Shown here piece after piece: positions 26,915 to 35,476 of a DNA stretch of 64,000 nucleotides. The DNA is from Herbaspirillum sp. alder98. Lineage in GTDB: Bacteria > Pseudomonadota > Gammaproteobacteria > Burkholderiales > Burkholderiaceae_D. Numbering within the stretch: position 1 is the first letter of the stretch; each line of letters begins with the position of its first letter. The notes below the pieces were generated by a model. It saw nothing but the letters and a program-made list of their open reading frames with translations. It did not search any database and was not told the origin of the DNA. The stretch is taken from positions 372,001-436,000 of the forward strand of contig NZ_JAIUCY010000004.1 in assembly GCF_020179755.1 (NCBI RefSeq), read 5' to 3'. The position numbers and the translations under genes were made by a program.

Positions 26915-27069
26915 CTCTACTCCGTTGAAGGCAGCGGCCAATGTCTGCCGGCCACTGCGGTTAAGTCAATTCGATGACAACATCGGCGCCGAAGGCACCC
27001 TCGTCCATCCACGCCGTCGATGTGCCACAATCGCCCGGTATTCACACTGAACCCATTTGGAGGCATTGC

Positions 27070-27456
27070 ATGGCCCACGTCACACTGCACAATACCGCCG
27101 GCTTCGCCCAGCAAATCAAGGCCCGCAGCCACCAATTGAAGTCCGATGAACCGCAGAACAATGGCGGTCAGGACACCGGCCCGGCGCCCTACGAATTGCT
27201 GCTGGCAGCGCTGGCTTCATGCACCTCGCTGACGCTGCGCATGTATGCCGATCGCAAGGGATGGGAACTGGGCAGCATCGATGTCGATGCCCATTTCGGA
27301 CGCGATGAAGCCGGGCTAGAAACCATCAGCCGCAAGATCAGCTTCGGCAACGCGCTGAGCAGCGAGCAACTGGCGCGGCTGGCCGAGATCTGCGAAAAAA
27401 CGCCCGTCACCAAGACGATTCGCCAGGGCACCGCGATTCAGACGTCGATCGCGTAA
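27070..27456 (+). CDS. OsmC-family protein
   Basis: This 128-residue protein has the OsmC/Ohr fold signatures GGQDTGPAPYELLLAALASC and TLRMYADRKGW, and ends with CEKTPVTKTIRQG. The two cysteines (in ALASC and IC) are in the positions of the peroxidatic pair, consistent with thiol-dependent reduction of organic peroxides, though several family branches are not peroxidases. The start has GGAGG seven bases upstream. Its 3' end overlaps the convergent DedA-rhodanese gene by 19 bases. Confidence 0.87.
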   Translation: MAHVTLHNTAGFAQQIKARSHQLKSDEPQNNGGQDTGPAPYELLLAALASCTSLTLRMYADRKGWELGSIDVDAHFGRDEAGLETISRKISFGNALSSEQLARLAEICEKTPVTKTIRQGTAIQTSIA

Positions 27457-28361
27457 CCGGCCGCCACCCAGGCATCGATGCCGCCGGTCAGCGGCCGCAC
27501 CCGGGTATAGCCGCGCTGCATCAGCTGGCGCGCCACCAGCGCCGCCGATGCCTCGTTGGGACAGGCGCAATAGACCACCACTTCACCTTCGATCGGGCCA
27601 TCGAAGACGAAGGTCTGGATTTCCTGGTTGGAGATGGTGACCGCGCCCGGAATGCGTCCGCCCTGCTGCGACAGCGGCGTGCGCACGTCGATGATGGTAG
27701 GGGCATTGCCGCCGTCAAGCAGGTTGCTCAATTCATCGACGCTAATGCGCGCCATCTCCAGCGACTTGCGAAAGCGGCGGCGCTGCCACCACTTGTTGGC
27801 CACGAACACCACCAGCGCGACCACCACCAGCATCATGCCGTAGTGTCCCAGCTGCGCCAGCACGTTGAGCAGGTCGTCGACCGCGCTCGAAAAGAGCGAA
27901 CCGAGAAAGATGCCCAGCCCGGCCCATAGCGCACTGCCGATCGTGTCATACAGCAAGAAGCTTGAGCGGCGGGTGCCCATGGTGCCCGACAGTGCACTGG
28001 CAATCGAGGCAAACCCCGGAATGAACTTGGCCACCAGCAGCGAGCGCGCGCCCCAGCGCAGGTAGATCGATTCGGTCTGGCGCACGCAGGAATCGGGCGA
28101 GAGCGAAATACGGCACAGCTGCGACATCACCCGCCGACCATAACGCTTGCCGGCCAGATACCAGGTGTAGTCGGCGATCAGCGCCGCCACCACCGCCACC
28201 AGCAACAGCAGGGCGGCCGGATACTGCCCGCCCTGCGCCATGGCGCCGGTGATGATCAGGGTCGGATAGGCTGGCACCGGCGCGCCGAGCTGCTCGACGA
28301 GCACATTGACGAAGACGAGGAGCAATCCATATTGCTCGATCAGGTGATACAAGGTTTCCAT
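27438..28361 (-). CDS. DedA-family membrane protein fused to a rhodanese domain
   Basis: This 307-residue protein joins a DedA/SNARE-associated membrane domain (residues 1-200: EQLGAPVPAYPTLIITGAMA, KFIPGFASIASALSGTMG) to a C-terminal rhodanese domain (about 215-305) whose active-site loop reads VVYCACPNEASA with a catalytic cysteine. DedA proteins are undecaprenyl-phosphate or phospholipid translocases needed for envelope integrity; rhodaneses transfer sulfane sulfur. Why they are joined is not known. The ATG at 28361 starts the conserved METLYHLIEQYG. Confidence 0.88.
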   Translation of the reverse strand: METLYHLIEQYGLLLVFVNVLVEQLGAPVPAYPTLIITGAMAQGGQYPAALLLLVAVVAALIADYTWYLAGKRYGRRVMSQLCRISLSPDSCVRQTESIYLRWGARSLLVAKFIPGFASIASALSGTMGTRRSSFLLYDTIGSALWAGLGIFLGSLFSSAVDDLLNVLAQLGHYGMMLVVVALVVFVANKWWQRRRFRKSLEMARISVDELSNLLDGGNAPTIIDVRTPLSQQGGRIPGAVTISNQEIQTFVFDGPIEGEVVVYCACPNEASAALVARQLMQRGYTRVRPLTGGIDAWVAAGYAIDV

Positions 28362-28437
28362 GGCGCAATCCGCAGGTAGGGGCGCGATCATTATAGGTTT
28401 GCCACGACCGCCCTGCTTGACTAGGGTTGTACGCCCC

Positions 28438-28469
28438 AAAAAGAAAAGCGCTCCCGATGTCGGGAGCGC
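28438..28469 (-). terminator. Terminator of the glucarate locus
   Basis: GCGCTCCCG (28448-28456) pairs with CGGGAGCGC (28461-28469) around ATGT. On the minus strand the stem is followed by TTTTCTTTTT. It lies about 90 bases beyond the MFS stop codon. Confidence 0.85.
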
Positions 28470-28517
28470 AAACGAGGAGGAGACCTCGGAGAAACCGATC
28501 AATTCATGTCGGGCGCC

Positions 28518-28547
28518 CGTCGTCCTGACGAACCTCAGGACCCAGCG
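28518..28547. repeat. REP-like hairpin unit (inverted orientation)
   Basis: GTCCTGA (28522-28528) and TCAGGAC (28535-28541) followed by CCAGCG. Its reverse complement, CGCTGGGTCCTGAGG plus GTCAGGACGACG, matches hairpin 1 of the 4392-4472 element. It sits between the MFS stop and the terminator. Confidence 0.65.
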
Positions 28548-28560
28548 CCATTACCGCACC

Positions 28561-29919
28561 TCATGCAGCCCGCTTGACGGCCGCGCCCTGCCCTGCTGGC
28601 GCACCACCCTCGGCCTGCGGCCGGGTGCGCGCCAGGAACACCAGTACCGCCGCCACCAGCGAGGCCGCCGACAGCGCATACAGGCCGCCTTGTATCGAAC
28701 CGGTCTTCTGTTCCAGATAACCGAAGGTGGCCGGCGCAAAGAAGCCGCCCAGGTTGCCCAGCGAATTGATCAGCGCCAGTACGGCGGCGGCAATGCGGGC
28801 ATCCAGATACCCTTGCGGAATAGGCCAGAACAGCGAGGATGCGGCCTTGAAACCGATGCCGGCAAAACACACCGCCACGAAACCCACCACCGGGCCGCTA
28901 CTGGCCGAGATGCACATGCCGATGGCCGAGATCACCAGCGTCAGCGCCACCCAGGCCTGTTGCTTCTTGAAGCGCCCGGCCAGCACCGCGAAACAGTACA
29001 TCGCCAGGATCGACACGATCCAGGGAATCGAATTGAACAAGCCCACCTGGAAGTCGTTGAACTGACCCATCTTCTTGATGATCGTCGGCAGCCAGAACGT
29101 GGCGCCGTAGATGGTCAGCTGGATGGCGAAGTAGATGAAGCAGAACAGCAATATCTGCGGGTCGCGCAGCAAGCGCCAGGACGACACCTGCGGCCCGCGG
29201 CTGGCGGCGCGCTCCTGCTGCTCGGCGGCGATCACGGCGACCACTGCTTCGCGCTCCTCGGGTTGCAGCCACTTGGCGTCACGCGGCGTCGAATCGAGCA
29301 GGAACCACACCACGAAACACAGCGCCATCGAGAAGCCGCCCTCGATCAGGAACATCCATTGCCAGCCATGCAGGCCGCCGCCCTCCACCATCAGCAGCGC
29401 ACCGGTAATCGGCCCCGAGAGGATCGACGCAATCGCCGAGCCCGACAGGAACACCGCCATCGCCCGCCCCCGCTCGTGGTTGGGCAACCATTGCGTGAAG
29501 TAATACACCACGCCCGGGAAGAACCCGGCCTCGGCCACGCCCAGCAGGAAACGCATGAAATAGAAGCTGGTCTCGTTATGCACGAACGCCATCAGCGCCG
29601 CCACCAAGCCCCAGGTGAACATGATGCGGGTCAGCCAGGCCTTGGCGCCGTAACGCTGCAACAGCATGTTGGACGGCACTTCGAATACCGCATAACCGAC
29701 GAAGAACAGGCCGGCGCCCAGGCCGAACGCGGCGGCCCCGATCCCGAGATCGGCCGCCAGGTGGGTCCGCACGAAGCCGATGTTGACGCGATCGATGTAA
29801 TTGACGATGAACATCACCACGAACAGCGGCAGGATGCGCCACTTGATCTTGGACACCGCATTGGTCAGGGTCAGATTGGCCGGCGCGGGCGCGCCGGGCG
29901 ACATGGATGATTGGGTCAC
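28561..29919 (-). CDS. MFS transporter of the anion:cation symporter family, probably for glucarate/galactarate
   Basis: This 452-residue inner-membrane protein has 12 predicted helices and the ACS-family motif FIVNYIDRVNIGFVRTHLAADL near the N-terminus and FLLGVAEAGFFPGVVYYFTQW. ACS members import sugar acids and dicarboxylates with protons. It lies after gudD on the same strand, 111 bases away, which suggests it supplies glucarate. The start codon is GTG with AGGAG eight bases upstream. A hairpin terminator follows. Confidence 0.88.
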   Translation of the reverse strand: MTQSSMSPGAPAPANLTLTNAVSKIKWRILPLFVVMFIVNYIDRVNIGFVRTHLAADLGIGAAAFGLGAGLFFVGYAVFEVPSNMLLQRYGAKAWLTRIMFTWGLVAALMAFVHNETSFYFMRFLLGVAEAGFFPGVVYYFTQWLPNHERGRAMAVFLSGSAIASILSGPITGALLMVEGGGLHGWQWMFLIEGGFSMALCFVVWFLLDSTPRDAKWLQPEEREAVVAVIAAEQQERAASRGPQVSSWRLLRDPQILLFCFIYFAIQLTIYGATFWLPTIIKKMGQFNDFQVGLFNSIPWIVSILAMYCFAVLAGRFKKQQAWVALTLVISAIGMCISASSGPVVGFVAVCFAGIGFKAASSLFWPIPQGYLDARIAAAVLALINSLGNLGGFFAPATFGYLEQKTGSIQGGLYALSAASLVAAVLVFLARTRPQAEGGAPAGQGAAVKRAA

Positions 29920-30030
29920 GAGTGTGTCTCCTCTGAAGGACTCGGTGGTTCTGGTTGACTGAAAGGGGGTGAACCGGCGCCTGGCGACGCTCTTGTTGGT
30001 GACTGCTGCCGGATTGCGATGAAGCCAGGC

Positions 30031-31386
30031 TCAACGCACCAGGCAAGGTTTCTTGTGGTCGAATTTCCAGCCCGGGATCAGATACTGCATGGCGACCGCA
30101 TCGTCGCGCGCGCCCAGGCCCATGTTGCGATAGAGCTGGTGCGCCGCTTCCACCTGTTGCATGTCGAGCTGCACCCCCAGGCCCGGCGCCGTCGGCACCT
30201 TGACGCGGCCGCCGACGATCTGCAGCGGCTCTTGCGTCAGGCGCTGGCCGTCCTGCCAGATCCAGTGGGTATCGATGGCGGTGATGCGCCCCGGTGCGGC
30301 AGCCGCCACATGGGTGAACATGGCCAGCGAGATATCGAAGTGGTTGTTGGAATGCGAACCCCAGGTAAGGCCCCACTCGTGGCACATCTGCGCCACCCGC
30401 ACCGAACCCTGCATGGTCCAGAAGTGCGGGTCGGCCAGCGGGATATCGACCGATTGCAGCGAGATCGCATGGCCCATCTGGCGCCAGTCGGTGGCGACCA
30501 TGTTGGTCGCGGTCTGCAAGCCGGTAGCACGACGAAACTCGGCCATCACCTCCCGCCCCGAGTAACCGTCCTCGGCGCCGCAGGGGTCTTCGGCGTAGGC
30601 CAGCACATGATGCTGGTCGCGGCACAGGCGGATCGCATCCTTGAGTAGCCAGCCACCGTTGGGGTCCAGCGTGATGCGCGCCTGCGGAAAACGCTCGGCC
30701 AGTGCGGTGACGGCGGCGATCTCATCCTCGCCCCGCATGACGCCACCCTTGAGCTTGAAGTCATTGAAGCCGTAACGCTGGTAGGCCGCTTCGGCCAGCC
30801 GGACGATTGCCTCCGGAGTGGTCGCCGCCTCATGGCGCAGGCGCTGCCAGTCGTCCTCGGCATCGGCGCCCGATTGATACGGCAGATCGGTCTGGTTGCG
30901 GTCACCCACGTAGAACAGGTAACCCAGCATCTCGACCTCGTCGCGTTGCTGTCCCTCGCCCAGGAGCGCGGCCACCGGCACTTCAAGGAACTGCCCCAGC
31001 AAATCCAGCAAGGCCGCTTCCAGGGCGGTGACGGCATGTACCGCAATCCGCAGATCGAAGGTCTGCAGGCCACGGCCGCCGCTGTCACGGTCGGCAAAGG
31101 CGCTGCGGGCACGATTGAGGATCGCCTGCCAGTTGCCGACCGATTGCCCCACCACCAGGGTGCGCGCATCGTCCAGCGTCTGGCGGATGGCCTCGCCGCC
31201 CGGCACTTCACCGACCCCGGTATGGCCGGCGCTATCGGTCAGGATCACGATATTGCGGGTGAAGTAAGGGCCGTGCGCGCCGGACAGATTGAGCAACATG
31301 CTGTCGTGACCGGCGACCGGAATCACCCGCATGTCGACGATCCTGGGGGTGCCATTTACTGCGGCCGGGGATGGGCTAGCGCTCAT
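30031..31386 (-). CDS. gudD: Glucarate dehydratase (enolase superfamily)
   Basis: This 451-residue enzyme removes water from D-glucarate or L-idarate to give 5-keto-4-deoxyglucarate. It has the enolase-superfamily catalytic Lys pair in FNDFKLKGG, the metal ligands in TLDPNGGW and [18 protein letters not shown], and the His-containing [14 protein letters not shown]. The length and C-terminal [16 protein letters not shown] are those of GudD. The ATG at 31386 has a GGAG-like purine stretch upstream; the frame extends 34 codons further but through the operator region. Two LacI-type operators lie 58-101 bases upstream. Confidence 0.93.
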   Translation of the reverse strand: MSASPSPAAVNGTPRIVDMRVIPVAGHDSMLLNLSGAHGPYFTRNIVILTDSAGHTGVGEVPGGEAIRQTLDDARTLVVGQSVGNWQAILNRARSAFADRDSGGRGLQTFDLRIAVHAVTALEAALLDLLGQFLEVPVAALLGEGQQRDEVEMLGYLFYVGDRNQTDLPYQSGADAEDDWQRLRHEAATTPEAIVRLAEAAYQRYGFNDFKLKGGVMRGEDEIAAVTALAERFPQARITLDPNGGWLLKDAIRLCRDQHHVLAYAEDPCGAEDGYSGREVMAEFRRATGLQTATNMVATDWRQMGHAISLQSVDIPLADPHFWTMQGSVRVAQMCHEWGLTWGSHSNNHFDISLAMFTHVAAAAPGRITAIDTHWIWQDGQRLTQEPLQIVGGRVKVPTAPGLGVQLDMQQVEAAHQLYRNMGLGARDDAVAMQYLIPGWKFDHKKPCLVR

Positions 31387-31443
31387 TGCATACTCCTTGC
31401 CGCTGGGCGGCTGTCTCGATGTCTTCATAATCTGATGTCGATT

Positions 31444-31457
31444 TGGTAGCGGTACCA
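31444..31457. promoter_or_regulatory. LacI/GntR-type operator O1 before gudD
   Basis: TGGTAGCGGTACCA, centred on CG, is embedded in an 18-bp near-palindrome. The same 14-mer recurs 30 bp upstream and a one-base variant precedes the regulator gene at 33844. Confidence 0.75.
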
Positions 31458-31473
31458 AATCAAGTGAAATGAA

Positions 31474-31487
31474 TGGTAGCGGTACCA
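31474..31487. promoter_or_regulatory. LacI/GntR-type operator O2 before gudD
   Basis: An identical copy of TGGTAGCGGTACCA lies with its centre 30 bp (about three helical turns) from O1, an arrangement suited to cooperative dimer binding. Confidence 0.75.
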
Positions 31488-31533
31488 ATTTTGAATGTCA
31501 ATACTTGACGCAAGGCACTTCAGGAAGAGGGAT

Positions 31534-32655
31534 TCAGCTCAGCGCCAGCCAGGCAGCGGCCATCGCCGTCAAGTCAATGAGCAGCATGGGCAGCGCCCCC
31601 AGGCGCCGCTGGAGAAATGCGCCCAGCGCCCAGAAGGCGGCCAGGCAAGCGGCGCTGGCCACCAGCAGATGCAGGTAAGTGGCATCATCGGCCACCCACA
31701 ACAAGGCCGCCGCTGCCGCCAGCAGCACCCCGAACTGCCCTATCGCGACCGCATTGGCAACCCGCGGCAGGCGGATCTCATAACGCCGGCGCGCGGCTTC
31801 GAGGTCGAACGCCGGGCCGCTGGCGGCCATGCCTGCCGGCAGCCAGCCGGGCGGCTTGAACCAGATCATGGCGCGGTCCTGCCAGCGTGGCATGGCTGCG
31901 GCACTATGGGCCAGCTGCCAATAACCGCTGAAGATTGCCCACAGCGGATCCCAGCTGTTGAGCGGGGTGCGGGTGCCATACACGCAAGGCTCCCGCTCTT
32001 CGGCGAAGGTGCCGAACAGGCGGTCCCAGATGATCAGCATGCCGCCATAGTTCTTGTCGAGATACTGGTCGTTGACGGCGTGGTGTACCCGATGATTGGA
32101 GGGCGACGAGAACACCCGGTCGAACCAGCCCAGCTTGCCGATGTGCTCGGTATGGATCCAGAACTGGTAGACCAGCACCACCAGGCCGGCCAGGGCGAAT
32201 TGCTCGGGCGGCACGCCCAGCACCGCCATCGGCAGGTAGAACAGCCAGCCGATCAGCACCACCGTGCTTTCCTGGCGCAGGGCCGTGGACAGGTTGAAAT
32301 CCTGGCTTTGATGGTGCACCGAATGGGCCGCCCACATCAGCGAATTCTCGTGGCCCATGCGATGCAGCCAGTAATCGAAGAAATCGAACAGCACAATGGC
32401 CACCAGCCAGCCCAAGGCGCCCTGCCAGAAGCGCGCCGCGGGAAAGATCGCCACGGCACGGTAGACCATGCTGTACAGGCCGATCTGGAACAGTTGCGTC
32501 ACTAACCCGACCAACTGCCCGATCACCCCCTGGCTGAGACTGCTCAGGGCATCGGCCAGGCGGTAGGTATTGCGGCGGCGCAGATAGCCGTAGACGAACT
32601 CCACGCCGATGAGCACGAGGAACACCGGGATGATGTAGACAATGATCTTTTCCAT
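31534..32655 (-). CDS. Sterol desaturase/fatty acid hydroxylase family protein
   Basis: This 373-residue membrane protein has several hydrophobic segments and the histidine clusters of the FA-hydroxylase family: DYWLHRMGHE, VHHQSQDFN, HTEHIGKLG and NHRVHHAVND. These bind a di-iron centre that hydroxylates or desaturates lipids. It lies between the LacI-type regulator and gudD, on the same strand. The gaps are 81 bases to the regulator and 147 bases to gudD, which contain the operators. A role in sugar-acid use is unexpected, so it may be an unrelated passenger. Start chosen at 32655, the first residue of the membrane helix. Confidence 0.86.
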   Translation of the reverse strand: MEKIIVYIIPVFLVLIGVEFVYGYLRRRNTYRLADALSSLSQGVIGQLVGLVTQLFQIGLYSMVYRAVAIFPAARFWQGALGWLVAIVLFDFFDYWLHRMGHENSLMWAAHSVHHQSQDFNLSTALRQESTVVLIGWLFYLPMAVLGVPPEQFALAGLVVLVYQFWIHTEHIGKLGWFDRVFSSPSNHRVHHAVNDQYLDKNYGGMLIIWDRLFGTFAEEREPCVYGTRTPLNSWDPLWAIFSGYWQLAHSAAAMPRWQDRAMIWFKPPGWLPAGMAASGPAFDLEAARRRYEIRLPRVANAVAIGQFGVLLAAAAALLWVADDATYLHLLVASAACLAAFWALGAFLQRRLGALPMLLIDLTAMAAAWLALS

Positions 32656-32736
32656 GGAGACGCAAACCGCGAGATGACGCAATCCGACATTATGCCGCGA
32701 CGCAGCAAAGCTTGCTGGCCGTGCCCTGCGGCCAAA

Positions 32737-33822
32737 TCAGGCGCTTTGGCGGGAAATGATCGAAAAACCGACATCGACGACCGGCTGGGCGATCTCGATA
32801 TCGTTGGCGCGATCGATGATGAAACGCGCCGCGCGCTGGCCGATGGCGGTGCCGTCGATGCGCACCGTGGTCAGTTGCGGTTGCAGGTCGCGGGCGAAAT
32901 CGAGGTCGCCGAAACCGACCACCGCCAGTTGCTGCGGAATCGCGATGCCGCGCGCCTGGGCCTCGATCATCACCCCCAGCGCCAGCAGATCGGAACTGCA
33001 GAAGATGGCGTCGATGCCCGGCTGCCGTTGCAGCAACTCGACCAGGCCGCTGCGGCCCTGGCCCAGGGTAGTCGGGGCGATCACGCCATGCATCGGCACG
33101 CCGTCGGCCGCGCCCATTCCCATGCCCAGCGCCACTGCCTGCTCGGCGAAGGCATTCATGCGGCGCTGGCTGCGCTCGTCGCGCCCACCCACCACCGCCA
33201 CCTGCCTGCGACCGAGGCGATGCAGGTAGCGCGCCACTTCGCGGCCGATCTCTTCGTGCGAAAAACCGACCAGCATATCGATCGGGTTGGGCGTCAGGTC
33301 CCAGGTCTCAACCACCGGAATGCCGCTGGCCAGCAAGCGCTTGCGCGCCTCGGGCGAGCGCATGATGCCGGTCAGCACCACGCCGTCGGGGCGGCGACCG
33401 ATGATCGCCTCCAGCAGTGCATCCTCGCGTGAATTCTCATAGCCGCTCTGCCCCAGCATGACCTGGTAACCGGCCGCCGCCAGGGTTTCGGTCAGCGTAT
33501 GCACGATCCCCTGGAACACCGGCCCGATCACCGTCGGCACCACCACCGCCACCAGGCGGCTCTTGTTGGATGCCAGGCCACCGGCCAGCAGGTTCGGCAC
33601 ATAGCCGGTGCGCTCGACGGCTTCGCGCACTTTCTGCAATACCTTGGGCGACACCGCCTGGGGCGTATTGAGCGCACGCGACGCGGTGATCGGCGCCACG
33701 CCGGCCAGTTGCGCGACATCACGCAACGTGATGCCACCGGCGCTCTTGCGGCTGCCGCGGCGACGCGGCTCGGCGCTGTCGCCTGTGACCGGAACGGAAG
33801 GAGAGAAAGGGGTGTCGACCAT
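32737..33822 (-). CDS. LacI/GntR-family transcriptional repressor of the glucarate locus
   Basis: This 361-residue regulator has an N-terminal LacI-type helix-turn-helix (ITLRDVAQLAGVAPITASRALN) after a basic 25-residue tail, then a periplasmic-binding-like effector domain (VVGFGDLDFARDLQPQLTTVR). Its family binds 14-18 bp palindromes with a central CG, which matches the three operators at 31444, 31474 and 33844. The last is 22 bases before its own start codon, pointing to autorepression. The likely inducer is glucarate or a related hexarate; this is inferred from the neighbouring gudD. Confidence 0.9.
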   Translation of the reverse strand: MVDTPFSPSVPVTGDSAEPRRRGSRKSAGGITLRDVAQLAGVAPITASRALNTPQAVSPKVLQKVREAVERTGYVPNLLAGGLASNKSRLVAVVVPTVIGPVFQGIVHTLTETLAAAGYQVMLGQSGYENSREDALLEAIIGRRPDGVVLTGIMRSPEARKRLLASGIPVVETWDLTPNPIDMLVGFSHEEIGREVARYLHRLGRRQVAVVGGRDERSQRRMNAFAEQAVALGMGMGAADGVPMHGVIAPTTLGQGRSGLVELLQRQPGIDAIFCSSDLLALGVMIEAQARGIAIPQQLAVVGFGDLDFARDLQPQLTTVRIDGTAIGQRAARFIIDRANDIEIAQPVVDVGFSIISRQSA

Positions 33823-33843
33823 GGGCGCATTCTAGCATCGGGC

Positions 33844-33857
33844 TGGTAGCGTTACCA
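33844..33857. promoter_or_regulatory. Autoregulatory operator of the LacI-type repressor
   Basis: TGGTAGCGTTACCA differs by one base from the two operators in front of gudD. It lies 22 bases upstream of the regulator start codon. Confidence 0.7.
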
Positions 33858-33879
33858 AAGCGACAACTCACGTTGGCAC

Positions 33880-33898
33880 TATTGATTGCTGATCAATA
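33880..33898. promoter_or_regulatory. Inverted repeat upstream of the aldo/keto reductase
   Basis: TATTGAT (33880-33886) and ATCAATA (33892-33898) form a perfect 7-bp inverted repeat with a 5-nt spacer in the divergent promoter region. It resembles an FNR site but with one extra spacer base. Confidence 0.35.
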
Positions 33899-34000
33899 AT
33901 GTTTTGTGATTGACGTGGTTTTTGACCAGCGCCTGATATCGGATACTGGCGTCACACCGCGTTCATCCAGGGCGCATCCCCCACTGCGAAAGGAATTTGC

Positions 34001-34810
34001 ATGACCACCACCACGATCCCCGCCTTCGGCCTCGGCACCTTCCGACTCAAGGACCAGCAGGTCATCGACTCGGTCGCCACCGGGCTGGAGCTAGGCTATC
34101 GCCACATCGACACGGCCCAGATCTACGGCAACGAAGCCGAAGTCGGCCAGGCCATCGCCAGCAGCAAGGTCGCGCGCGACGAGCTCTTCGTCACCACCAA
34201 GGTGTGGACCGAAAGCCTGTCGCGCGACAAGCTGATCCCCAGCCTGAAACAGAGCCTGGAGAAGCTGCGCATGGAGCAGGTCGACCTGGCGCTTATCCAT
34301 TGGCCCTCCCCCAACGACGCACTACCGGTGGCCGAATACATGCAGGCGCTGGCCGAAGCGAAACAGCAGGGTCTGGCGCGCCTGATCGGCATCTCCAATT
34401 TCACCGTGGCGCATATGCAGCAAGCCATCGCCGCCGTGGGCGCGGCCGAGATCGCGACCAACCAGGTCGAGATCCATCCGTTCCTGCAGAACCGCAAGGT
34501 GGTCGACTTCGCCCGTGAGCAAGGTATCCACCTGACCGCCTACATGCCGCTGGCCTACGGCCGCGTGATGCAGGACCCGACCTTGCTGGAGATCGCCGGC
34601 AATCACGGCGTCTCGGCCGCCCAGGTGGCGCTGGCCTGGTCGCTGCAGCAAGGCTTTGCGGTGATCCCCTCCTCGACCCGCCGCGCCAACCTCGAGAGCA
34701 ATCTGCAGGCCACCGGCATCAAGTTGAGCGATGCCGAGATGCAGGCCATCGCCGCCCTCGATCGTGGCGAGCGCCTGGCCAATCCGGACTTTGCGCCGAA
34801 GTGGGATTGA
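34001..34810 (+). CDS. Aldo/keto reductase (DkgB-like)
   Basis: This 269-residue NADPH-dependent reductase has the AKR tetrad: the Asp and Tyr of [18 protein letters not shown], Lys in FVTTKVW, and His in ALIHWPSP. It also has the C-terminal cofactor motif [14 protein letters not shown]. The sequence is close to the 2,5-diketo-gluconate reductase group, which also reduces methylglyoxal and beta-keto esters. The start has AAAGGA eight bases upstream. It is divergent from the glucarate repressor, so a sugar-acid function is possible but unproved. Confidence 0.9.
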   Translation: MTTTTIPAFGLGTFRLKDQQVIDSVATGLELGYRHIDTAQIYGNEAEVGQAIASSKVARDELFVTTKVWTESLSRDKLIPSLKQSLEKLRMEQVDLALIHWPSPNDALPVAEYMQALAEAKQQGLARLIGISNFTVAHMQQAIAAVGAAEIATNQVEIHPFLQNRKVVDFAREQGIHLTAYMPLAYGRVMQDPTLLEIAGNHGVSAAQVALAWSLQQGFAVIPSSTRRANLESNLQATGIKLSDAEMQAIAALDRGERLANPDFAPKWD

Positions 34811-34884
34811 TGACCCCGGGTCCGGTATCGAATGAGGTGGCGTCACGCTGAAAAAACTGAGGTAAAGCGCTCTGAAGACATATG

Positions 34885-34904
34885 GAATAGAATAATAACT
34901 ATTC
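34885..34904. promoter_or_regulatory. Candidate Fur box before the ECF sigma factor
   Basis: GAATAG-N8-CTATTC forms an inverted repeat in an AT-rich stretch 45-65 bases before the sigma-factor start. The AATAATAACTATTCTCATT region resembles a Fur box, which is the usual control for fecI-type genes. Confidence 0.5.
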
Positions 34905-34948
34905 TCATTTAGTTTTGATGTCGAACGCCCCTACCTCAGGAAAGCGCC

Positions 34949-35476
34949 ATGCAGGCTGGCAACTCCCCGCACCATCAGCAAATCGAAGACCTTTATGCCG
35001 ACCACCACAGCTGGTTGCAACGCTGGCTGCACGGCAAGCTCGGCGACGCATTCGATGCCGCCGATATTGCGCAAGATACCTTCGTGCGGGTATTGGCTGC
35101 GCCCGATAGCACGCCGGAGAAACAACGCGACTGGGCGCTCACCGAGCCGCGTGCCTACCTGACCCTGGTGGCCAAGCGCCTGATGGCGAATCTGTATCGG
35201 CGCCGTACTCTCGAAAAAGCCTATCTGGACGCGTTGGCGCTCATGCCGCAAGCGCAGGCGATGTCGCCGGAGCAGCAGCGCATCATCCTCGAGACGCTGC
35301 AAGAGATCGACGCCCTGCTGGACAACCTCCCCTCCCAGGTTCGGGCAGCGTTCCTGCTGGCCCAGGTCGATGGCCTGGGCTACCTTGAAATTGCCCAACG
35401 CCTGGCGCTCAGCGAGCGAACCGTCAAGCGATATATGGTGCAGGCCATGGCGCATTGCATCGTCGTGCTGCCATGA
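34949..35476 (+). CDS. ECF sigma factor of the FecI type
   Basis: This 175-residue protein has sigma region 2 (residues 12-75: LYADHHSWLQRWLHGKL, then DAADIAQDTFVRVL) and region 4 (about 115-170: NLPSQVRAAFLLAQVDGLGY and LALSERTVKRYMVQAM). These are the signatures of iron-starvation ECF sigma factors that direct transcription of TonB-dependent receptor genes. It overlaps the fecR-like gene by 4 bases. A Fur-like palindrome precedes it. The receptor gene lies 117 bases after fecR. Confidence 0.92.
   Translation: MQAGNSPHHQQIEDLYADHHSWLQRWLHGKLGDAFDAADIAQDTFVRVLAAPDSTPEKQRDWALTEPRAYLTLVAKRLMANLYRRRTLEKAYLDALALMPQAQAMSPEQQRIILETLQEIDALLDNLPSQVRAAFLLAQVDGLGYLEIAQRLALSERTVKRYMVQAMAHCIVVLP

Noticed and set aside
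32716-32734. TGGCCG/CGGCCA hairpin after the LacI-type repressor gene as a terminator
   Set aside because: There is no T run on either strand, so termination is not supported.
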